Positions 42,677-50,297 of a stretch of DNA of 64,000 bases are shown here, piece after piece (position 1 is the stretch's first letter; each line of letters starts with the position of its first letter). The notes beneath the pieces were generated by a model. It was not told the origin of the DNA. It ran no database searches and saw nothing but the letters and a program-made list of their open reading frames with translations. The translations under genes and the position numbers were made by a program. The DNA comes from CAYZJV01 sp049310885. Its GTDB lineage: Bacteria; Spirochaetota; Spirochaetia; Sphaerochaetales; Sphaerochaetaceae. The DNA is taken from NCBI RefSeq assembly GCF_049310885.1, contig NZ_JBMDYO010000008.1, forward strand, positions 1 to 64,000, given 5' to 3'.

Positions 42677-43948
42677 ATGAAAACTAGAGCAGTTAGATTA
42701 TATGGAAAGAATGATTTGAGGATAGAGGAATTTGAACTACCTGCAATCAAGGATAGTGAAATTCTCGCGAAGATAGTAACCAATAGTGTCTGTATGTCAG
42801 ACCACAAGGCCGCTGAGCAAGGAGCAGACCATAAAAGGATTCCAAGCAATGTAGCTGAAAATCCAATCATGTTAGGTCATGAGTTCTGTGGGGAAATTGT
42901 TGAAGTCGGCAAAAAGTGGGCCGATTCCTTCAAATCTGGCGACAGATTCTCAATCCAGCCTGCACTCAATTACAAGGGAACCTTGGATGCTCCCGGATAT
43001 TCTTACCAATACATCGGAGGTGATGCTACCTATATTGTGATTCCGAACGAGGTAATGGAGCTTGATTGTCTACTGAAGTATGAGGGGGATGCCTTCTTTC
43101 TCGGATCTTTGGCCGAACCAGTTTCCTGTATTGTTGGGACCTATCATGCCATGTACCATACTACCGGAGGCTCATATGTCCACAAGATGGGGATTGCAGA
43201 GGGCGGTAATGTCGCTATACTTGCCGGTGTAGGTCCCATGGGATTGGGAGCGATCGATTATGGTCTCCATTGCGATAGGAAGCCTGGCCTTATGGTGGTT
43301 ACCGATATCGACGAGGCTCGCCTTTCCAGAGCGGCTGAATTGTACCCTATAGAAGAGGCAGCTAAGCAAGGGGTTACGTTAGTTTATCTGAATACTAAAG
43401 ATCTTGATGATCCTGTCGTAAAACTCAAGGAACTTTCAGGAGGACATGGGTATGATGATGTATTCGTGATGGCTCCTGTAAGACCCCTAGTCGAACAAGC
43501 GGATGCGATCCTTGCCAAAGATGGCTGCCTAAACTTCTTCGCAGGACCAAATCGAACCGATTTTAGTGCAATGCTCAATTTTTATAATGTACATTACGGC
43601 TCAACCCATATCGTGGGTACTAGTGGTGGAAATACCGATGATATGAAGGAATCTTTGCAGATGATGGAGAAAGGTTTGATCAATCCTGCTGCCATGATCA
43701 CCCATATCGGTGGATTGGATGCGGTGCCTGAGACCGTGATTAAATTACCTTCAATTCCAGGTGGCAAGAAGCTCATGTACACGCATATAGATCTTCCTCT
43801 GACCGCGATTGTCGATTTCGAAGAAGTTGGTAAGAAAGATCCCCTATTCGCAAAATTAGCTGAAATCGTCGCAAGACATGGAGGTCTCTGGAATCTCGAA
43901 GCGGAAAAGTATCTTTTGGAAAATGCTCCAAAGCGCGAAACCAACTAG
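42677..43948 (+). CDS. Zinc-type dehydrogenase, L-sorbose-1-phosphate reductase-like
   Basis: A 423-residue medium-chain dehydrogenase. Catalytic-zinc candidates are C39 and H68/E69 (LGHEFCGEI). The Rossmann stretch is VAILAGVGPMGLGAIDYGL. The four-cysteine structural-zinc loop of ordinary alcohol dehydrogenases is absent. Length and overall wording resemble SorE, which reduces L-sorbose-1-phosphate to D-glucitol-6-phosphate. GGGAGG precedes the ATG. With the SDR just upstream and the kinase just downstream it could form a ketose-phosphate to hexitol-phosphate to fructose-6-phosphate route; this is inference. Confidence 0.82.
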   Translation: MKTRAVRLYGKNDLRIEEFELPAIKDSEILAKIVTNSVCMSDHKAAEQGADHKRIPSNVAENPIMLGHEFCGEIVEVGKKWADSFKSGDRFSIQPALNYKGTLDAPGYSYQYIGGDATYIVIPNEVMELDCLLKYEGDAFFLGSLAEPVSCIVGTYHAMYHTTGGSYVHKMGIAEGGNVAILAGVGPMGLGAIDYGLHCDRKPGLMVVTDIDEARLSRAAELYPIEEAAKQGVTLVYLNTKDLDDPVVKLKELSGGHGYDDVFVMAPVRPLVEQADAILAKDGCLNFFAGPNRTDFSAMLNFYNVHYGSTHIVGTSGGNTDDMKESLQMMEKGLINPAAMITHIGGLDAVPETVIKLPSIPGGKKLMYTHIDLPLTAIVDFEEVGKKDPLFAKLAEIVARHGGLWNLEAEKYLLENAPKRETN

Positions 43949-43960
43949 AGGAGGATTCTC

Positions 43961-45385
43961 ATGGCCAAGTATATCGCAGTAGATTTGGGAGCTTCCAATG
44001 GTAGGGTTATCGTTGGTGACATCTCTGGTTTCGAGGTGACAAACAGATTTGTCACCCGTAACGAGATGTTGCTGGATGAGTCACATTGGGATATTACCTA
44101 TATATTTTCAGAAATCAAAAAGGGAATCAAATCTGCTTTTGCCAAGTATGGGGACGAAATTGTCTCTATTGGAGTCGATTCCTGGGGTGTCGACTACGGC
44201 TTGCTAGATGGGCATGGATCGTTGATAGCTCTTCCATATCATTACAGGGATGCAAGAACCGATGGCATGGTTGACGAAGTATGCGGTAAACTTGGTAAGA
44301 AGAATATATTTGGCAGGACGGGAATAGCTTTCCAGCAATTCAATACAATATACCAACTAGCGGCAATGGGAAAATCCCGTCCCCATGTTCTCTCTCTAGC
44401 CAAACAATATGTCTCAATACCTGATTTGATCAATTATTGGTTGACTGGCGTAGTAGTGAATGAGATTTCTCATGCTTCTACAACACAACTGTATAATCCA
44501 AAGACAAAGGACTGGGATTGGGAGACGATTGAATCATTGAACTTTCCAAAGGAAATGTTCGGTAAATTGGTCCCTAGCGGCACGGTGGTAGGGCCTTTGC
44601 ATGAGAGTGTCGCACAGGAACTTGGTTCAACTGGTAAAGTTGTCGTTGTTGCAGTTGGCTGTCACGATACTGCTTCTGCTGTCGCGGCCGTCCCTGCTAG
44701 GAAAGGCGAGGACTTCTTGTACATTTCCAGCGGAACATGGTCTCTATTGGGCGTGGAATCCACATTACCCATCCTAAGTGATTCTGCTCTGGAAAGTGGA
44801 TTCACGAATGAAGTTGCTGTAAATGGGAATATCCGATTCCTCAAGAATATCATGGGCATGTGGATACAGCAGGAGTGTGTCCGCTATTGGGAGTCGAGAG
44901 GTGAGACTATTTCTTGGAAAGACCTAGATAAACAGACATTAGCATGTGCTTCATATCCTGGATATATAGACCCTGATGACAATAGGTACCTTAAGCCGAA
45001 TAGCCCCCAATCATTAATGGTGGATCGAGTTTCAGAGAACTGTAAGGAGTTGGGTTTTGAAGCCCCTTCTAATTATGGTGAATATATGGTTGCCATCTAT
45101 CGTGGACTTGCAAAGGCGTATGCCAAAGCTATAAGGCACTTGGAGTCGATTACCGGAAAGAAGTATTCAGCTCTTCATATCATTGGAGGTGGTTGTAAGA
45201 ATGAGATTCTGGACCAATGGTCTGCCGATGAAACTGGGCTGAACGTCTATGCTGGTCCTATTGAAGCCACGGCATTAGGTAATATGGTCGTGCAATCTTA
45301 TGCTACAAATGGAATCAAGAATCTACAAGAGGGACGTGAATTAATAATCAAACACCAGAAAGTAAAAGAATTCACTCCTGTTTAA
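43961..45385 (+). CDS. FGGY sugar kinase, rhamnulokinase-like
   Basis: A 474-residue kinase of the FGGY family closest in wording to RhaB: AVDLGASNGRVIVGD at the N-terminus, GVDSWGVDYGLLD, HYRDARTDGM, GCHDTASAVAAVPA, YISSGTWSLLGVE and LHIIGGGCKNEILDQW. RhaB phosphorylates L-rhamnulose at O1, and relatives accept L-fuculose or other ketoses. No rhamnose isomerase or aldolase is in the operon, so another ketose is likely. GAGGAGG precedes the ATG. It is the last gene before a strong terminator. Confidence 0.86.
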   Translation: MAKYIAVDLGASNGRVIVGDISGFEVTNRFVTRNEMLLDESHWDITYIFSEIKKGIKSAFAKYGDEIVSIGVDSWGVDYGLLDGHGSLIALPYHYRDARTDGMVDEVCGKLGKKNIFGRTGIAFQQFNTIYQLAAMGKSRPHVLSLAKQYVSIPDLINYWLTGVVVNEISHASTTQLYNPKTKDWDWETIESLNFPKEMFGKLVPSGTVVGPLHESVAQELGSTGKVVVVAVGCHDTASAVAAVPARKGEDFLYISSGTWSLLGVESTLPILSDSALESGFTNEVAVNGNIRFLKNIMGMWIQQECVRYWESRGETISWKDLDKQTLACASYPGYIDPDDNRYLKPNSPQSLMVDRVSENCKELGFEAPSNYGEYMVAIYRGLAKAYAKAIRHLESITGKKYSALHIIGGGCKNEILDQWSADETGLNVYAGPIEATALGNMVVQSYATNGIKNLQEGRELIIKHQKVKEFTPV

Positions 45386-45407
45386 AGGTATCGGTTGCTT
45401 CAATTAG

Positions 45408-45443
45408 ATCCGATTGCACATGATTGTGTAGTCGGATTTTATT
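45408..45443 (+). terminator. Terminator of the 34072-45385 operon
   Basis: A 13-pair stem (45408-45420 with 45425-45437, two G-T pairs) with a 4-base loop, followed by TTTTATTAT. It is 22 bases after the kinase stop. Confidence 0.92.
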
Positions 45444-45452
45444 ATATGTGGC

Positions 45453-45573
45453 TGTTGCAAAAATGTTGCAAAGAAGCGAATATGAAAAAAAATTTGTATA
45501 AATATGTAAAAAGTGTTGCATAAATATCCGTTAATTAGATAATATGCAACAAACATAAAAGTGCTTCGCAACA
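45453..45573. promoter_or_regulatory. Cluster of five TGTTGC boxes ahead of carA
   Basis: TGTTGC occurs directly at 45453, 45464 and 45514 and inverted (GCAACA) at 45546 and 45568. The first two are an 11-base-spaced direct repeat TGTTGCAAA. They surround the carA promoter and look like multiple binding sites of one regulator. Confidence 0.5.
45516..45549 (+). promoter_or_regulatory. carA promoter within an inverted repeat
   Basis: TTGCAT (45516-45521), 18 bases, TAATAT (45540-45545). TTGCATA (45516-45522) and TATGCAA (45543-45549) are perfect arms lying on the -35 and -10 boxes. TGCATAAATATCC somewhat resembles an ArgR box, which would suit carbamoyl phosphate for arginine, but the match is imperfect. 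Confidence 0.6.
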
Positions 45574-45595
45574 AGATATGATGGAGGATTTCAAT

Positions 45596-46777
45596 ATGTC
45601 TGATGCAATGTTGATATTGGCTGATGGTACGGTCTATTGTGGTAAGTGTTTTGGCCGTCAAGCTCCATCCTATGGACAATTAATGGATATGTCCTATCAG
45701 GATGCTCCAGTTGGAGAATTAGTATTTAATACTACCATGGGTGCTTACCATGAAATTATCACAGATCCTTCTTATGCAGGACAGTCCATCGTAATGACTT
45801 CTGTCCATATTGGAAACTATGGAATGGATGATTCATGGAATCAGATGATAGGTGATACTCCTTTATGCAAATCACTAATATTGCACGAATTGTATGATGG
45901 ACCAATTCCCTCAGGACGAATTCCCTTAGCCGAAATGATGAAGCAATGGAATATCTGTGGGTTGGAAAGAATCGATACGCGCGCTTTGACTCTGCATATA
46001 CGTGATAAAGGGAGTATGTACTCAGTAATCATCGGTGAATCCAACCTTTCTAAAAATAGAATCAAATCAATCGTTGATTGGCTTAGCTCATGTCCCCCGA
46101 TGGAAGATTGGGATTTTGTTTCTAAAGCAGCTATCGACGAACCGAAATATATGCCAACGGAAGAAGGCAGTATTGCCCATTATGCGTTGTGGGATTTTGG
46201 GATAAAGAAATCAATCGTGACACAGTTGCATGCGCATGCGATAGATGTGACAATATTTCCCTGTTCGCAAAAGCTGGAAGATATTCTGACAAGAGAGCAT
46301 CATTTTGATGCTCTCTTTCTTTCAAATGGACCAGGAGATCCCGGTTCACTCGAAAAACATGTCGAACAAATAGGCAATTTTATTGGTAAGATTCCTATCG
46401 TAGGTATTTGTTTAGGGCATCAACTTGCTGCTAGAGCTATCGGAGCTACTACAGAAAAGATGCTTTTTGGACATCATGGAGCAAATCATCCTGTACGTGA
46501 TCTGAATACCCAAAATGTCTACGTTACTGCCCAAAACCATGGCTACTGTGTAGTAGAGAAAACACTTCCAGAGACAGCTGAGACTTGGTTGATCAATGAC
46601 AACGATGGGTCACTGGAAGGTTTCTATGACTCTACGAGAGGGGTGATGACAGTCCAATTCCATCCGGAGGCAGCCCCTGGTCCTTGGGAAGCAAGGAAAA
46701 TTTTCCAGACTTTCATAACATTCGCGAAAAATTATACCAGCAATACTTTTAACCAGGAGGTTTCCCATGCCCGCTAG
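45596..46777 (+). CDS. carA: Carbamoyl-phosphate synthase small subunit
   Basis: A 393-residue glutamine amidotransferase subunit that supplies ammonia to CarB for carbamoyl phosphate (pyrimidines and arginine). It has the CarA N-terminal domain (FNTTMGAYHEIITDPSYAGQ) and the class I GATase triad: Cys in GICLGHQLA and His/Glu in VQFHPEAAPGP. GGAGG fixes the ATG at 45596 rather than one six codons earlier, which lies over the ribosome site. The last 11 bases overlap carB. At the C-terminus it adds a short polar tail. Confidence 0.95.
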   Translation: MSDAMLILADGTVYCGKCFGRQAPSYGQLMDMSYQDAPVGELVFNTTMGAYHEIITDPSYAGQSIVMTSVHIGNYGMDDSWNQMIGDTPLCKSLILHELYDGPIPSGRIPLAEMMKQWNICGLERIDTRALTLHIRDKGSMYSVIIGESNLSKNRIKSIVDWLSSCPPMEDWDFVSKAAIDEPKYMPTEEGSIAHYALWDFGIKKSIVTQLHAHAIDVTIFPCSQKLEDILTREHHFDALFLSNGPGDPGSLEKHVEQIGNFIGKIPIVGICLGHQLAARAIGATTEKMLFGHHGANHPVRDLNTQNVYVTAQNHGYCVVEKTLPETAETWLINDNDGSLEGFYDSTRGVMTVQFHPEAAPGPWEARKIFQTFITFAKNYTSNTFNQEVSHAR

Positions 46778-49700
46778 GAAAGATATCCACTCAATTCTCA
46801 TTATTGGAAGTGGTCCCATTGTGATCGGACAGGCATGTGAGTTCGACTATTCGGGAACCCAGGCTGTGAAAGCACTGGAAGAAGAAGGCTATCGTGTCAT
46901 CCTGGTGAATCCGAACCCCGCAACGGTCATGACAACTCCCCATATAGCCGATGCAATCTATATGGATCCATTGACCGTACCCTATGTTGAGAAAATTATT
47001 GCAAAAGAGCGTCCTGATGCAATTTTAACTACAATGGGAGGCCAAACTGGTTTAAATGTTACGATCGCTCTCCATGAAGCAGGAATTTTGGAGAACTATG
47101 GAGTCAAAATTATTGGAGCCAGTATCGCGTCTATCGAATTGGCTGAAGATAGACGAAGATTCAAGGATATCGTCTCATCACTTGGATTGGAGTCGGCACG
47201 ATCGGTAACCGTAAAATCTCTTCAAGAAGCAAGGATATTCAAAGATCTCGTTGGATTGCCTCTCATTCTTAGACCCAGTTTTACCCTTGGGGGCTTTGGC
47301 GGTGGTATTGTAAAAAGTGAAATGGACTTCGAACAGATGGTAAAATCTGCCTTGTCGGCTAGTCCTACACATGAAGTTTTGGTAGAAGAATCGCTTCTCG
47401 GATGGAAAGAATTTGAGTTGGAAGTGATGAGGGATCAACACGATAATGCGATAATCGTCTGTTCTATCGAGAATATCGATCCAATGGGAGTACATACAGG
47501 TGATAGTATGACTGTAGCTCCAATCCAGACACTTACTGATGAAGAGTACCAGAGCATGAGGATGGCTGCGATAGAGATCCTACGGGCAGTCGGAGTCGAT
47601 TGTGGTGGATCGAATGTACAATTCGCATTTGATCCGGAAACGAAAAGAATGGTGGTTATTGAGATGAATCCAAGGGTATCCAGATCTTCGGCTCTGGCGA
47701 GTAAAGCTACCGGATTCCCTATTGCTCGCTGTTCTGCGAAGCTTGCAGTTGGATATACTCTGGATGAGGTTTTGAATGATATAACAGGAGTCACTTCGAG
47801 TAGTTTTGAACCCGCACTCGATTATTGTGCGGTGAAGGTTCCTCGATTCGAGATGGAAAAGTTCCCCATGCCAACAGATGCTTTGGGAACCCAAATGCGG
47901 AGTGTAGGAGAAGTCTTGTCAATTGGCCGGAGTTTCATAGAGGCATTGAACAAAGCCATGAGATCAAATGAAAGAAATCTTGATGGAGTGGTTAGATTGG
48001 AAACCATTGATGGCTATTCGCTATCGGATGTTCCGATCATCATGCGTAGCGCCCATCCTCTACGAATCTGTGCAATCTATAGCACGCTTTGGGAGAGCGG
48101 GGATGTCGCAATACCGGAAATTCTCAATATCACCCATTTTGACAGGTGGTTCATTCACCAACTCTATAGATTGAGCCTATTCGAGAAAAATCTGATCAAG
48201 GAATCTTCGAGAGAGAACCTATCGGCAGAACTTCTAAAAGAAGCTAAGAGATTGGGCTTGAGCGACCAACGTATAGGATTTCTCACCGGAGTTACCCAAG
48301 AACAGGTGCGAATGGATCGCAAGAGGCTGAATATCGAACCAGTAGTCCATTTCGTAGATACCTGTGCAGGAGAATTTGCGGCAAAGACTACCTATGCATA
48401 TACAACGTATGGAGAAATAGATGAAGCAGAAGAATTCGATTCACGTTCTGTTGTGATAGTCGCAAGTGGACCGAATAGGGTAGGACAAGGCTTGGAGTTT
48501 GATACATGTTGTACATTGGCTTCTCTAGCCTATAAGGAATCTGGAATAAAAACCATTATGGTCAATTCAAATCCGGAGACCGTATCGACCGATTTTACCA
48601 TTTCTGATCGACTCTATCTTGAACCTCTCGTTCCTGAGCAGGTATTACATATCGTAGAACGTGAAAAGCCTGCAGGTGTCGTTCTGCAGTTGGGTGGCCA
48701 GACGCCACTATCCCTGCTTCAATCATTGCATGATGCACATATTCCGGTAGTCGGGACATCCTATGAATCTATGCAATTGGCTGATGATAGGGGGAGGTTC
48801 TCTGCCCTAATTACAGAATTGGGTCTTCATCAAAGTAAAAACATGACAGCTGAATCATCTGAGTCTGTGCTTCCCTGTGCCAAAGAAGTCGGTTTCCCTG
48901 TCCTCCTCAGACCGTCTCATGTCCTAGGTGGTAGGAATATGGCTATTGTGTATGATGATCAAGAACTACAGTCCTATCTGCAAAGTGGTGTTAAAGTTTC
49001 ATCATCTTCCCCACTTCTGGTGGATCACTTTTTGGAGGACGCCTTCGAATATGATCTTGATGCTCTCTGCGATGGGACTTCTCTCTATATAGGAGGGATT
49101 GTACAGCATATCGAAGCGGCTGGGATTCATTCTGGGGATTCGGCAGCAGTATTCCCCCCATATGCCGCCAAGCATGAGATATTGGAGGAAATGCGCCAAG
49201 CTGCCTATGCCATTGCCCGTAGACTGAAGATAGTGGGATTCATGAATATCCAGTTTGCTGTCCAGCATGATCAACTGTATATCATTGAAGTCAATCCAAG
49301 AGCCTCAAGAACTGTTCCTTTCATTGCCAAATTATCCCAGGTCGATCTAGTACGTGCTGCTGTAGGTATTTGGGAAGGACATGATCTGGTAGAACAAGGT
49401 CTCGTTGATCGAAAGGGAGGAATTGGAGAAGGTACGTGCAAATATGGATGGGCTGTAAAAGAGGCAGTATTCTCCTTCGATAGGTTCGTTGCCATGGACC
49501 CCCAGCTTGGTCCCGAAATGAAATCTACTGGTGAAGTCATCGGTATTGGTGCGACCTTTGGTGAGGCTTACGCGAAAAGTCAGATAGCCTGCGGGAATAG
49601 CTTACCGAAACATGGAAGGGTTTGTGTGTCGGTCAATAAAAGAGATCGGGAAACGATTAAAGGAATAATCAGGGAGTTGAAGGAACTGGGATTTGAAATT

Positions 49701-49991
49701 GCTGCAACTCGAGGGACGGCAAGAGACCTTTTCGATGCTTCAATCGTTTGTGAAACCATGCTAAAGACAGACGAAGGGCATCCCAATATTATCGACCATC
49801 TTAAAAATGGAAGGATAGATCTCCTTATTAACACACCTATGGGCAAGCGTGCGCAGAAGGGGGTTGAGAGTATTAGATCGGTTGCTTTGACGCAAAAGGT
49901 TCCCTACACAACAACCACAAGTGCAGCTGCAGCGGCTTTGGCGGCGATAAAATATCTTCGCGATGGAAATGTGGGGATTGTTAGTCTCTAA
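46767..49991 (+). CDS. carB: Carbamoyl-phosphate synthase large subunit
   Basis: A 1074-residue enzyme with two homologous ATP-grasp halves (GSGPIVIGQACEFDYSGTQ near residue 12 and ASGPNRVGQGLEFDTCC near 568), each with its RPSFTLGGFGGGI or RPSHVLGGRNMAI strand, and a C-terminal MGS-like allosteric domain (VCVSVNKRDRETIKGIIRELKELGF onward). The length is standard. AGGAGG precedes the ATG, inside the carA end. The MGS domain suggests nucleotide or ornithine control. A 10/11-pair hairpin follows the stop. Confidence 0.97.
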   Translation: MPARKDIHSILIIGSGPIVIGQACEFDYSGTQAVKALEEEGYRVILVNPNPATVMTTPHIADAIYMDPLTVPYVEKIIAKERPDAILTTMGGQTGLNVTIALHEAGILENYGVKIIGASIASIELAEDRRRFKDIVSSLGLESARSVTVKSLQEARIFKDLVGLPLILRPSFTLGGFGGGIVKSEMDFEQMVKSALSASPTHEVLVEESLLGWKEFELEVMRDQHDNAIIVCSIENIDPMGVHTGDSMTVAPIQTLTDEEYQSMRMAAIEILRAVGVDCGGSNVQFAFDPETKRMVVIEMNPRVSRSSALASKATGFPIARCSAKLAVGYTLDEVLNDITGVTSSSFEPALDYCAVKVPRFEMEKFPMPTDALGTQMRSVGEVLSIGRSFIEALNKAMRSNERNLDGVVRLETIDGYSLSDVPIIMRSAHPLRICAIYSTLWESGDVAIPEILNITHFDRWFIHQLYRLSLFEKNLIKESSRENLSAELLKEAKRLGLSDQRIGFLTGVTQEQVRMDRKRLNIEPVVHFVDTCAGEFAAKTTYAYTTYGEIDEAEEFDSRSVVIVASGPNRVGQGLEFDTCCTLASLAYKESGIKTIMVNSNPETVSTDFTISDRLYLEPLVPEQVLHIVEREKPAGVVLQLGGQTPLSLLQSLHDAHIPVVGTSYESMQLADDRGRFSALITELGLHQSKNMTAESSESVLPCAKEVGFPVLLRPSHVLGGRNMAIVYDDQELQSYLQSGVKVSSSSPLLVDHFLEDAFEYDLDALCDGTSLYIGGIVQHIEAAGIHSGDSAAVFPPYAAKHEILEEMRQAAYAIARRLKIVGFMNIQFAVQHDQLYIIEVNPRASRTVPFIAKLSQVDLVRAAVGIWEGHDLVEQGLVDRKGGIGEGTCKYGWAVKEAVFSFDRFVAMDPQLGPEMKSTGEVIGIGATFGEAYAKSQIACGNSLPKHGRVCVSVNKRDRETIKGIIRELKELGFEIAATRGTARDLFDASIVCETMLKTDEGHPNIIDHLKNGRIDLLINTPMGKRAQKGVESIRSVALTQKVPYTTTTSAAAAALAAIKYLRDGNVGIVSL

Positions 49992-50000
49992 CCATACGAC

Positions 50001-50036
50001 AGACACAAGTGGAAAATGGCTTTCTCACATGTGTCT
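50001..50036. terminator. Hairpin between carB and tRNA-Pro
   Basis: AGACACAAGTG (50001-50011) pairs with CACATGTGTCT (50026-50036) except at one position, with a 14-base loop. It follows carB by 9 bases and lies 31 bases past the 3' end of the tRNA gene on the other strand, so it may end both transcripts. T-runs are weak. Confidence 0.5.
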
Positions 50037-50066
50037 ATCTTACTAGAGAATTCTTTTGATAAATTA

Positions 50067-50139
50067 TCGGGCAGAGAGGATTTGAACCTCCGACCCCTTG
50101 GTCCCGAACCAAGTGCGCTAGCCCCTGCGCTACTACCCG
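50067..50139 (-). tRNA. tRNA-Pro (anticodon CGG)
   Basis: A 73-base cloverleaf on the minus strand. The acceptor stem is CGGGTAG with CTGCCCG (one G-T pair), the D-stem GCGC/GCGC, the anticodon stem CTTGG/CCAAG around loop TTCGGGA (anticodon CGG), and the T-arm GGAGG-TTCAAAT-CCTCT. The discriminator base is A. CCA is not encoded (TAA follows). It reads CCG codons. Its promoter is at 50173-50201. Confidence 0.95.
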
Positions 50140-50149
50140 AATTACGATA

Positions 50150-50164
50150 TTGTGGAAACCACAA
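50150..50164 (-). other. Leader hairpin of tRNA-Pro
   Basis: TTGTGG and CCACAA pair around AAA in the short stretch between the expected transcript start and the tRNA 5' end. It may guide processing by RNase P or be trimmed with the leader. Confidence 0.35.
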
Positions 50165-50172
50165 CGGTAAAA

Positions 50173-50201
50173 ACTATATACAACGGGTTGTTTTGTGTCA
50201 A
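50173..50201 (-). promoter_or_regulatory. Promoter of tRNA-Pro
   Basis: On the minus strand a perfect TTGACA (50196-50201), 17 bases, TATAGT (50173-50178). Transcription would begin about 27 bases before the tRNA. Confidence 0.8.
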
Positions 50202-50217
50202 TGTGCAACATTGACAC
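50195..50217. promoter_or_regulatory. Palindrome shared by two divergent promoters
   Basis: GTGTCAATGT (50195-50204) and ACATTGACAC (50208-50217) are perfect 10-base arms around GCA. Each arm contains a TTGACA: one is the -35 of tRNA-Pro, the other the -35 of the PpiD-like gene. It is either an operator or the mirror image of two back-to-back -35 regions. Confidence 0.65.
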
Positions 50218-50239
50218 TATATTCACTACATGCTATTTT
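50211..50239 (+). promoter_or_regulatory. Promoter of the PpiD-like gene
   Basis: TTGACA (50211-50216), 17 bases, TATTTT (50234-50239), giving a leader of roughly 50 bases before the start at 50298. Confidence 0.65.
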
Positions 50240-50297
50240 TCTTGAGATATCCTTTACAAGAGGATACTCCCAATTTGTGCATAAAAAGAGGTCGTAC

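Noticed and set aside
50016..50297. In-frame upstream extension of the PpiD-like protein, with a stretch reading GREDLNLRPLGPEPSALAPA
   Set aside because: This frame reads through the tRNA-Pro gene on the other strand and through the promoter; the peptide is the usual false translation of a tRNA. The start at 50298 has a proper ribosome site.
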